A stretch of 45,434 bases of DNA, from contig NZ_WIOK01000012.1 in NCBI RefSeq assembly GCF_009467825.1, positions 1 through 45,434 on the forward strand. Reading direction: 5' to 3'. Under the pieces are notes generated by a model. It was given only the letters and a program-made list of their open reading frames with translations, did not search any database and was not told where the DNA came from. Shown here one piece after another: positions 42,601-45,434 of the stretch (position 1 is its first letter; every line of letters begins with the position of its first letter). The stretch comes from Cyclobacterium xiamenense (lineage in GTDB: Bacteria; Bacteroidota; Bacteroidia; Cytophagales; Cyclobacteriaceae). Made by a program: the position numbers and the translations under genes.

Positions 42601-45434
42601 ATTCAGTTCGATGCCAGCGAGTCTGAAGCCAACGGCATTATCGTGTCCTATGCATGGGATTTTGGCGACGACAATAGCTCCACCCTGGTTAGTCCGGTGC
42701 ATACCTTTACAGCGCCCGGTACCTATACCGTGACCCTGCTGGTGACGGACGATGCCGGGGATACTGCGGAGACAACACTAACCATAACGGTTCAGGAAAA
42801 CTTACCACCAGTGGCAGTACCTGAGGCCAATGTGACCAGTGGAAATGCGCCTTTGACGGTCTCCTTTGCTGGAGATGGCAGCAGCGATGACCTGGATGAC
42901 CTGACGTATTTCTGGGATTTTGGAAATGGCGATTCTTCGAACGAAGAGAATCCAACCTATACCTTCACCGAGCCAGGTACCTATACCGTCATCCTTACCG
43001 TTACGGATGGAATTGGAAATGAAGACGAAAAACAACTACAAGTAGTCGTTAACGACCCCGGATCTGAGCCAGCATTCGCCTTGCGAATCAATGCAGGTGG
43101 ACCGCAGGTGTCTTTCGACGGTAAGGTGTTTGAAGCAGATAACTTTTTTGAAGGAGGTAAAACGTATTCCAATACCAATGCGACCGTGCCAACCCTGTAC
43201 CAGACCGAGCGTAGTTCCACACCTCAGGTGTTTGGCTACAACGTTCCGGTGCCCAATGGTACCTATGAGGTAATCCTGCACTTTGCGGAGATTTACCACG
43301 GTGCTACTGGCGGCGGCGGCGGCGGAACCGCCGGTCAGCGTGTATTCGACGTTAGTCTGGAGGGAAGCCTGGTTCTGGACGATTACGATATCAATGATTT
43401 GGTAGGGCCACAAACACCGGTAACAGAAGTTTTCGAAGTGGAGGTGAACGACGGGCAACTAAATATGGATTTCTCTGCCCTGGCAACAGTCGGCGGCACC
43501 GATCAACCCAAATTGGCTGCCTTCGAAATTCTCAGTGTGGTCGAGGAACCGGTAACCCCGGACTTCTCGCTCTACCTTAATACCGGAAGTGCGGCGGATG
43601 TAAGTTTCGAGGGCAAGACCTTCATTGGGGACGTAAATCTTCCGGCGTACTACGATGTCAATCATACGTATACCAATGCCGCTGCCAGCTCAGAGCCACT
43701 TTACCAAACGGAAAGAGGATCGGGCGCTAATCTGGCCTCCCTCACCCTGAGTATTGCGGTGCCAAATGGAACCTACACCGTAAGCACCTATCACAACGAG
43801 CTTTATTTTGGTAAAGTAGTGGCAGGAGGTGCAGGTAGTAGGGTATTCGATATCCTATTGGAAGGCGAACTAGTGAAAGATGACCTGGATCTATTCCTTG
43901 AGTCAGGAAACAGTCCGGTGAAATTGACTTTTGCAAATATCGAAGTTACGGACGGCCTGCTGGAGATCACCATGAATCCAAGTGCAAACCGTCCAAGTAT
44001 TTCCGGTATTGCGATCGAAGGAGCCACCACTGCGAACGAACCGCCGGTAGCCGTGGCAGAAGCAGACGTAACAACTGGATTCGCTCCATTGACCGTAAGC
44101 TTTACCGGCTCCAACAGCACAGATGCAGAAGGAGCGGTTACGTACCTCTGGGATTTTGGTACCGGTGTGACGAGTACACAGGCGGATCCGGAATACACCT
44201 TTACTGAAGCGGGTACCTATGACGTATCGCTGACGGTAACGGATGCGCAAGGCGCAAGTAATGCGACCACGATCAGCGTGGAAGTGGTTGCGAACGAACC
44301 GCCGGTAGCCGTGGCAGAAGCAGACGTAACAACTGGATTCGCTCCATTGACCGTAAGCTTTACCGGCTCCAACAGCACGGATGCAGAAGGAGCGGTTACG
44401 TACCTCTGGGATTTTGGTACCGGTGTGACGAGTACACAGGCGGATCCGGAGTACACCTTTACTGAAGCGGGTACTTATGACGTATCGCTAACCGTAACGG
44501 ATGCGCAAGGCGAAAGCAATGCAACCACGATCAGCGTGGAAGTGGCAGCGAACGAACCACCGATAGCCGTTATTGAGGCAGACGTGACAAGTGGATTTAT
44601 TCCACTCACGGTAAACTTCACTGGCTCCAACAGTACGGATGCAGAGGGAGACCTTACTTATCTCTGGGATTTTGGTACCGATGTGACCAGTACATTGATG
44701 AATCCAGCCTATACCTTTGTCTCGGCAGGCACCTATGAGGTATCGCTGACAGTTACGGATGAGCTCGGATTGACCGATGAGGCTACGATCACGATTGAGG
44801 TTTCATCGAATCAGCCACCCACCGCTGTTGCGGCGGCAAACATAACTTCGGGCACCGCACCGTTGACGGTGAGTTTCACGGGAGATGGAAGCAGTGATGC
44901 AGAAGGAGCGATTAGCTACTTCTGGGATTTTGGAAATGGATTTAATTCAAACCAGCCAAATCCGACCTATACGTTCAATCAGTTTGGTACCTTCGACGTG
45001 GTACTGACGGTAATGGATGAGCAGGGAGAAGAAGCCAGCGATCAATTGACGATTGTGGTGTCTCCGGAAGTGGTACCGCCAGTTGATCCGGCATTCGAGT
45101 TGCGTATTAACGCAGGCGGACCAGCACTGACGTACGAAGGCAAGGACTTTGCTGCGGACACGTACTTTGTGGGAGGAAAAACCTATACGAACAGCAGTGC
45201 ATCGCTTCCGACCTTGTACCAGACAGAGCGAAGTTCGACAACGAAAACGTTTGCCTACGAGGTACCGCTAGCGAATGGCGACTACCAGGTAGTGCTTCAC
45301 TTTGCGGAGATCTACTGGGGAGTGGCAACCGGCATTGCCGGAGGCAGTGGCAAGCGGGTGTTCAATGTGAACATCGAAGGGGATCCGGTGCTGAGTTCCT
45401 TTGACATCAACGCGGAAGCGGCACCGGGTACGGT
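27625..45434 (+). CDS. Giant multimodular secreted protein with two sugar-dehydrogenase-like propellers, malectin and PKD domains (3' end outside window)
   Basis: One frame stays open for 17,810 bases (over 5,936 residues) to the window edge. Residues 1-22 form a signal peptide (MSNRYLSSFLFVLLLFF). Approximate order: ConA-like 53-332; malectin 333-482; Ig-like 486-570; ConA-like 573-789; Ig-like 796-889; carbohydrate-binding-like (CBM-like) 892-1087; Ig-like 1093-1287; ConA-like 1290-1552; BACON-like 1555-1657; CBM-like 1666-1842; Ig-like 1851-1962; propeller 1973-2409; ASH 2412-2514; DUF4114-like 2522-2716; ConA-like 2720-2977; CBM-like 2988-3164; Ig-like 3169-3282; propeller 3293-3764; ASH 3770-3877; DUF4114-like 3887-4069; BACON-like 4072-4169; CBM-like 4173-4347; OmpL47-like 4351-4439; unassigned/ASH-like 4441-4794; cadherin/dystroglycan-like 4795-4889; PKD x3 4890-5142; malectin x2 5149-5468; PKD x4 5470-5814; malectin from 5822. 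A surface, type IX-secreted role is likely but the C-terminal signal is unseen. An in-frame ATG at 27565 would bury the signal peptide. Confidence 0.93.
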   Translation, partial: MSNRYLSSFLFVLLLFFNAAAISPNLIPNTGSELFGSTSDEDGRNIGPLILSGNNRSLEAPCPGISPLDCSEILQALPVNLDFTQDQGNLAGSGFTMVLEPSAPLTPPSDPAVPGYEPGLISRDATGLTITSTKGIFFSQPTGSPSSNNTNSQVNALGVGLDVPTGKFSVSTTLINPNFQVSTGNSSQQAGIWMGQDEDQYVKLVVVKNGTGNQRKIQLQVENMDNTTTQTAFLEINTGNLPIETGPITLRLEFDPVANSVQGFYRLGEGEELLVTGPEGDSRPVPASYFSGQTYAGIFTSHRNAPASEPITVLFTDFSIEEVAVPDPDLIAIPYRMNVAGFDYTKDGDLFLQENTDFLVETEETTASLGSFGPYLVEGGHMDLYYPRRFGANFGYNFPIANGQYTVRIHMVENFHEGAGLRIFDILMEGELVQDDLDLFALYGKGVLGITQNNVTVTDGELNLQFLASVNNALIQAIEVVPLTVSSQKEMLGFTLDGQLDSQTDAPAGTIEVQMPAGSDLSSLAPTFTLSDNATSAPASGSVQNFSNPVTYTVTAEDGSTKEWTVTVTAAPSDFSFIENFDSYGVGNLHEIAPSQWLKEKAADASIPVTNEGLSAGSSHSLDFSLGSHAHDLIPLTNNPATLTPNVPFYFTTYFQVNGFGTGSGDRIRTAIRIDENSSATPWVRLQMAKGGSTGLIARIGLGAPASNNGTQEVPFGETVQFLVKGVWDGASSIAYEWTLAPKLTEGETSWVNAGSQTVSGTPQIGRLFISSVGTNDASIGPVRLSTDYTQVVTEDLISVPLLSGNAIESFTLAEQIEAGSIDSENFSIAVQVPFGTDPGSLIPTFTLSEGATALPVSGEAQDFTNPVEYTITAEDGSVQVWTVSVTVASGFTANINFQDKTTIPPTGYLVDYGKQFGHAAVAFEGTDYAYGWKLKSNGTPIDASDEAANNSNGVGRNRIVASYAGASEQQKLEGTLVHFQGDNILNATGGVQSWSGQPRGNELIWEMEIPNGIYEVTIGLGDAGSDLDSRHSAAVEGYTVVPAFAPEAGENRSGTIVVEVTDGLLTMTGLGGYNSKINYIQVTESTDTPVSGQLIFDPATVSSNLAPGASGQFGSTLSGAGAGPIGLVIDDNINAVDKNLTGSNDWMSLPATAALGAIDFSMDASALAEGDTRSNTIIATAQGYQPAVLEASLSVATPLSSDTSIDSFALAGGLGTSSIDAANNAVNIQVPFGTDITALTPEFTISGASVTPASGTVQDFTNPVEYTVTAEDGSVQVWTVSVTVDAPEPCSPWSLLDCNGIPKALPLRLEFDGTEGGLVDGNGVGTGFTMVDPHSEARLTADLPVTYPNVIGYEPDKITVDGGNLSLTASKGIAYLNPGQSANTNTQVNTLGVGITDLTQPLVIETQMLGITTGGNAAQSGIWFGLDEDNFVKLNVNSNNVELRKEVNAISVNGAGTPDQIQVTNVGVTGQNVTLRLVIDPLDRTIRGYYAIGTGDFVELTKAGLEVMTLPQEYLDGITVGSETGIAFAGIYSSYRNGTTPFNTDFAYFSVDQESPVLSLDFSVSQLNFTAEQGAVVAPQTVELSASSGNPTIVLSDDPDAGEWLNLPAGPVLGPLEFSIKEDLPVGTYSTMVIAIDQPDLGYENAEMEVFLEITEATVDPGTPDFEANINFSDPETAPPAGYVRDAGDAYGDRGNGFSYGWVDAANSTPADLTLNGRNRELAGVSVLENTLIHMQYGDVSNNAANGYLPDASWEIEVPNGSYAVTVGVGDPAVDGSVEDTPSHTIDVEGVSAIAAFVPSGAAGTTGRFTSGTVQVTVTDGRLTLSPGTGFNTKINFVRILPGAGGVQTPRILGVNPADGAGGVSVNTSVSANSLFLPNPNEDGLTSVDNSTITNSTVKLFKQGSTSPVGASVNGTGGGDAINLVPNLPLEANTTYVFEVDGVKDLAGETFEFFSSSFTTGSGGTTGPTTDLDNVSFTKQGAVATGAKYTTLTIGPDSKLYGLTIGGDIHRWTINADGTLSGKQTLSAWKAAYGGRTAVGLEFDPNATAGNLIAYISHNSSGLSSAPDWDGNLSRLTGANLENEELLVTNLPRSLRDHLTNSIAFRPGEPNMLYFNQGSNSAGGAPDGAWGNREESLLSAATLKLDLTKLPSSLPLDVMTTRNQSAINAVDINSPTLDGMYNPYYVEAPLTLFATGVRNAYDLVWHSNGQLYVPTNGTAGGSNSPASVSGTRRPDGTVYDHANADYPPISASNNNNVQRDWLFRMDPSAGLGYYGHPNPFRGEYVLNRGDVDVTNSVYNGVEPDVNYRGTAFDFEFNKSPNGVIEYRSNAENGNLTGALLVARYSGGSDIIALVPDGPNGDIASFKEGIPGFTGFVDPLDLIEDVATGNIYVSDYATSEIILLKPSNQAAPAPSIAVSTETISGDAITGQNSYEEEILLSNLGNAPLNGIEASISGTHSDQFAVTGLPTTVNAQNSASFTLVFTPTSNGPKFAQLTLSGEGADPVQINLSGLGKTGTGGSSEPSLQWILDTQLGQGLIDVGDSDPATNLINLPAGSSYNNLLGDELDIQAFQRASDAPVELEVLAVYGPEANNPITGFGWYASGDGGSTQELFTVQNTVAGNGQTLNPVITGTTSFDPGTASFGFYNRWPFFGNRFLYSEDALNTFTGAIPHHIRVYALPGEADAYVIATEEHVSGFDYQDIVVIARNVRPFEGILDGCSPISLLNCDELEAALPFSLQFSGDEGGLGNTGFTMVDDPSARLVLDGPVSYPNVPGYEPSRLSLTGGNLQIDAANGIAYRTNGTTATTSTDVNSQINTLGVGVDANGYGNFSISTTVANPYSDGTNNSEQAGIWFGLDEDNFVKLVVANGGKVELLRELNGLAPADAANNVQANNVAGLHSSAVTLRLYVDLENSLLTAYYSLNSGAEVELGSVALPAVYLNGNPAHQDLTFAGIFASKRREEVSEVVYTFTEFKITPDQLPPSDFDPIKINFSRAIDDVPAGYIKDAGAAYGDRGNGYAYGWLTTDGQTPLNLEANTRNRALAGVSLVQNTIIHMQYGDVGGTNGVNTEGIWEISVLNGTYEVTVGVGDPEVDGQENTTPSHTVSVENVNAVNAFVPTGTDGASTRMTSTTVTVTVLDGRLTVDAAGGFNTKINSIEIVQVSGSDVPVFTNVTPANNATNVSLNDLQVNVEILTPDGYELDNGTLAGNVNLYELTTDGEVLVPSNSNDTGGGDAITLTPINQLKENTPYLFRISGVEANRSGDLSDRLTFATFESRFTTGSLDDLPVPIRDLEGVAFTIVPGGTALGEGTENERFSSLVVGPDGKLYGSTIGDFQSDGKIFRWDMAADGTLSNLEVLSPELNGSPHPVSGVMAGNNRLIIGLVFDPASTADNLIAYITHSAASLTNGPEWDGKLTRLSGPDLSTVQDLVIHLPRSSKDHLTNSLAFDDSGLMYIAQGSNSAGGDPDPAWNNRPERLLAAAVLKVDLDKLPANLPLSVYTTDDIAVINAAPATGLLMGDGTTYNPYSADSPVSIFATGVRNAYDLLWHSNGWLYVPTNGTAGNNNNSPNSPSTADYPLARRIDGLTSIPFAPKLTGGETQKDWLFKTQGGSYHGHPNPYRGEFILNHGGLPYSGVPGQETEPYRDVAKYPITLGPDPNYRTPAYDFGNNKSPNGVIEYKSDAFDGKLQGLLMVVRFSGQNDVLVMEPNNNGNIGEVYNQIPGMRGFDDPLDLVEDPKTGNIYVSEYDRDNNGTPRLTLLRAAIPATLKAELVAAPNELLFETTNNTQGDQSQSKTVEITNEGNEGVTITGATVAGTFADQYDPVTPAGPVTLEAGESITYTVTYAPDLTGSNLGYQEAVLEIATDNPDQPLLEVGLHALKKTGYEGGNEPPLQDVVDALGISINVGWTSLSDGTQAVLKGDEVLVQQWVKAGPEAVKITPVGRYSPNEEIPFGWYTRDETVTLNEVGVMSGVFGQHQTLYPEISSGTDTFDPLGAVFGVYVTSQVFNRTNYTEDDLNTGGVARRVRTYPVIDREGNPVENSYLINFEDATNGDYQDYMFVIENVIPFEDGTLRLEFDPEVVVLNGSINDPDPLLQQISLSANGGLTAGEVTLTSSDPRITLPSSFELGTPFEISFDKEGLAIGNYTVTLTADAPNYEPATLEVRANITQEAVYVYQFNFQTPEQVSVSPEGYIDDLGAPYGLQTTDLGQLNFGWVLPNTETPADASANGRNRNTLADEEPLLNTFTIIGHRTAATFPQRDWLLEVPNGLYNVNISVGDPDFTDSYHALNVNGTRVVDFNQEAGNPDNLLNFENTELVEVTDGKLRLSLAPEGVNAKPNYIRIAPINTAALPPTLRAEFEGLEAAEGVYRGPVTVTLFAEDQSESGAIERLEYSINGGAFTSVDGPFVLDELGAVQLLVEAVDANGNTTTRNYSFSIETPTGALVEMENMTKVPGTDRGFPAEDYFTFYRINNTGSTGARFHDANVMRLNNTGTEPLVIEAINISDENRFIYAIVPQGIESTTLPLTIPAGGSRDLSITFIGANGNTTTMMKETIEIVSNADNGAAALATLHGGYVPVPEGGKEIDAQQVFDAFGFKSSMLSIVNDDGTIDPPNTITFRPSSNYPDPANIDAGYEGDLILSDNFVQADPTKPVIGIQLSALHGGPSSNSSRLVEVNGTGTVGGISFGHQADWYQTLLPKGGDNETINFDVANTISVPFRIAVSNYLSSGGNNINGDRPDLLGLRIYKANDRDGNIIPNEYIVLQDFVQNGCGAGSANCDWNDNTFYYINIRPEAVPTASAIDDYLVDLGATFSTDLSGSFDKGYPGNKLQYSATLADGSALPGWLNISGQGVLSGTVPANEENNYQLSVTATDLNGLTADAQMNLLINKAPVVVLEASVTEGRVPLTVEFSSENSTDEGEIVATEWDFGDGTTSELPNPTHTFTSIGEYTVELTLTDDRGLTSSATQLINVVDLQEPIAVATADVQQGIAPLTIQFDASESEANGIIVSYAWDFGDDNSSTLVSPVHTFTAPGTYTVTLLVTDDAGDTAETTLTITVQENLPPVAVPEANVTSGNAPLTVSFAGDGSSDDLDDLTYFWDFGNGDSSNEENPTYTFTEPGTYTVILTVTDGIGNEDEKQLQVVVNDPGSEPAFALRINAGGPQVSFDGKVFEADNFFEGGKTYSNTNATVPTLYQTERSSTPQVFGYNVPVPNGTYEVILHFAEIYHGATGGGGGGTAGQRVFDVSLEGSLVLDDYDINDLVGPQTPVTEVFEVEVNDGQLNMDFSALATVGGTDQPKLAAFEILSVVEEPVTPDFSLYLNTGSAADVSFEGKTFIGDVNLPAYYDVNHTYTNAAASSEPLYQTERGSGANLASLTLSIAVPNGTYTVSTYHNELYFGKVVAGGAGSRVFDILLEGELVKDDLDLFLESGNSPVKLTFANIEVTDGLLEITMNPSANRPSISGIAIEGATTANEPPVAVAEADVTTGFAPLTVSFTGSNSTDAEGAVTYLWDFGTGVTSTQADPEYTFTEAGTYDVSLTVTDAQGASNATTISVEVVANEPPVAVAEADVTTGFAPLTVSFTGSNSTDAEGAVTYLWDFGTGVTSTQADPEYTFTEAGTYDVSLTVTDAQGESNATTISVEVAANEPPIAVIEADVTSGFIPLTVNFTGSNSTDAEGDLTYLWDFGTDVTSTLMNPAYTFVSAGTYEVSLTVTDELGLTDEATITIEVSSNQPPTAVAAANITSGTAPLTVSFTGDGSSDAEGAISYFWDFGNGFNSNQPNPTYTFNQFGTFDVVLTVMDEQGEEASDQLTIVVSPEVVPPVDPAFELRINAGGPALTYEGKDFAADTYFVGGKTYTNSSASLPTLYQTERSSTTKTFAYEVPLANGDYQVVLHFAEIYWGVATGIAGGSGKRVFNVNIEGDPVLSSFDINAEAAPGT
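28621..29070 (+). other. First malectin-like domain of the giant protein
   Basis: The segment begins IPYRMNVAG and shows the malectin pattern: an NGQYTVRIHMVENFH strand, then LRIFDILMEGELVQDDLDLF and VTVTDGELNLQF. The same FD(I/V)xxEG and V(T/N)DGxL features recur in the later copies near 43069, 43558 and 45088. Malectin domains bind di- and oligosaccharides or stack on glycans. Confidence 0.75.
31492..35770 (+). repeat. Supermodule copy 1 inside the giant gene
   Basis: Order: CSPWSLLDC linker, ConA-like, BACON-like, carbohydrate-binding-like, Ig-like, propeller, ASH, DUF4114-like. The same order, apart from the BACON-like unit, recurs at 35782-39830. Matching landmarks include AYGDRGNG(F/Y), NR(E/A)LAGVS, HMQYGDV, TGVRNAYDL and SPNGVIEY. 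The copies have diverged, so the duplication is old. Confidence 0.8.
33541..34850 (+). other. Propeller 1: PQQ-type soluble glucose dehydrogenase-like domain
   Basis: Residues about 1973-2409. RDHLTNSIAF (His2099) aligns with the SKDHQSGRLVIG segment that carries the catalytic His of soluble glucose dehydrogenase, and FATGVRNAYDLVWHSNGQLY (Arg2199) with its LGHRNPQGLAFTPNGKL. The blade repeats LTIGPDSKLYGLTIGGDI and IEDVATGNIYVSDYA fit the same fold. The comparison sequences are from memory. Whether PQQ is bound cannot be told from this. Confidence 0.7.
35782..39830 (+). repeat. Supermodule copy 2 inside the giant gene
   Basis: Order: CSPISLLNC linker, ConA-like, carbohydrate-binding-like, Ig-like, propeller, ASH, DUF4114-like, followed by a BACON-like unit and another carbohydrate-binding-like unit. 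It matches copy 1 at 31492-35770 in order and in many short motifs. The DUF4114-like ends correspond (FDYQDIVVIARNVRPF versus GDYQDYMFVIENVIPF). Confidence 0.8.
37501..38915 (+). other. Propeller 2: PQQ-type soluble glucose dehydrogenase-like domain
   Basis: Residues about 3293-3764. SSKDHLTNSLAF (His3440) and FATGVRNAYDLLWHSNGWLY (Arg3540) repeat the two key motifs of propeller 1, with the same 100-residue spacing between His and Arg. The blade motif VVGPDGKLYGSTIGDF is also clear. SSKDH here is nearer to the remembered glucose dehydrogenase segment than the first copy. Confidence 0.7.
42292..43050 (+). other. Three PKD domains of the giant protein
   Basis: Residues about 4890-5142. Each unit has the PKD core: (E/Y/F)WDFG(D/N)G or AWDFGDD, then NPTHTF or NPTYTF, then G(E/T)YTV(E/T/I)LxVTD(D/G). 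PKD domains are extracellular spacer and adhesion modules and are common in Bacteroidota surface proteins. Confidence 0.85.
43069..44028 (+). other. Two malectin domains of the giant protein
   Basis: The first (about residues 5149-5308) begins LRINAGGPQVSFDGKVFEAD and contains LYQTERSS and VPNGTYEVILHFAEIYHG, the standard malectin pattern. The second (about 5312-5468) begins LYLNTGSAADVSFEGKTF and is more divergent, with HNELYFG where the first has HFAEIYHG. Confidence 0.85.
44032..44547 (+). repeat. Near-identical tandem duplication of a PKD module (2 x 258 bp)
   Basis: Bases 44032-44289 and 44290-44547 are almost the same, with about a dozen scattered differences, mostly near the 3' ends of the units. 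The period is 258 bp, exactly 86 codons. The next unit from 44548 is clearly related but more diverged. The duplication keeps the frame. Confidence 0.95.
44548..45066 (+). other. Two further PKD domains of the giant protein
   Basis: These are diverged copies of the 86-residue PKD unit: YLWDFGTDVTSTLMNPAYTF, then YFWDFGNGFNSNQPNPTYTF, each ending in VTD or VMD and a short linker. Together with the near-identical pair before them they make a run of four PKD units. Confidence 0.85.
45088..45434 (+). other. Fourth malectin domain of the giant protein, cut by the window end
   Basis: It begins FELRINAGGPALTYEGKDF and has YTNSSASLPTLYQTERSS and YQVVLHFAEIYWG, closely matching the malectin at 43069. 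The frame is still open at the last base. Confidence 0.85.

Noticed and set aside
43309-43323. Five GGC triplets as a possible phase-variable tract
   Set aside because: The unit is three bases, so length changes would only add or remove glycine and not switch the frame.
44032-45066. Regular repeats that could be taken for a CRISPR or satellite array
   Set aside because: The 258-bp units are in-frame PKD domains within a coding sequence.

Overview
The window reads as chromosomal DNA of a Bacteroidota member, probably a marine or polysaccharide-degrading flavobacterium or cytophagian. The signs are lipoprotein-type efflux adaptors, -7 boxes of the form TAnnTTTG, a one-polypeptide PurL, a flavobacterial-type membrane pyrophosphatase, and a giant modular secreted protein with malectin and PKD domains. 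No tRNA, rRNA, transposase, integrase or CRISPR array was recognised.

Layout. Positions 1-1406 hold the tail of a secreted carbohydrate-active-type protein and a DUF4185/DUF5005-like lipoprotein. A complete purL follows on the minus strand (1452-5141). Next comes a compact plus-strand efflux operon, tetR - tolC-like - adaptor - RND pump (5502-12028), with a 28-bp palindrome in front of it that fits a TetR operator and a strong terminator behind it. L-arabinose genes araD (minus) and araA (plus) diverge from a 225-bp region. In that region araD appears to have a structured leader ending in a terminator-like hairpin. From 14573 to 23132 everything is on the minus strand: a universal stress protein, a small membrane protein, a HiPIP-like iron-sulfur protein next to a TIGR02604-like beta-propeller lipoprotein, and a pair of large secreted hydrolases (a ceramidase-like/esterase fusion and a two-domain CE15-like protein). 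A membrane H+-pyrophosphatase (hppA), a small outer-membrane-type protein and a TlpA-like thioredoxin follow.

The last 17.8 kb (27625 to the window end) is one uninterrupted plus-strand reading frame of more than 5,936 codons with no stop before the edge. It starts with a signal peptide and is built from about 30 beta-rich modules: ConA-like, malectin, carbohydrate-binding-like, BACON-like and other Ig-like, ASH, DUF4114-like, PKD, and two complete beta-propellers resembling PQQ-dependent soluble glucose dehydrogenase. Both propellers keep the DH...N and GVRN motifs that align with that enzyme's active-site His and Arg. A block of about 4 kb (ConA-like, carbohydrate-binding, Ig, propeller, ASH, DUF4114-like) occurs twice, and a PKD module has been duplicated very recently. 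This gene is the most unusual object in the window. It may be a cell-surface, sugar-binding and possibly sugar-oxidising giant protein. Its C-terminus, and hence any type IX secretion signal, lies outside.

Working together: several secreted products here (the propeller lipoprotein plus HiPIP, the esterases, the DUF4185-like lipoprotein and the giant protein) fit extracellular or periplasmic handling of plant or algal polysaccharides, and AraA/AraD would process released L-arabinose in the cytoplasm. This functional link is inference from context. The pump, PurL and HppA are housekeeping or stress functions.
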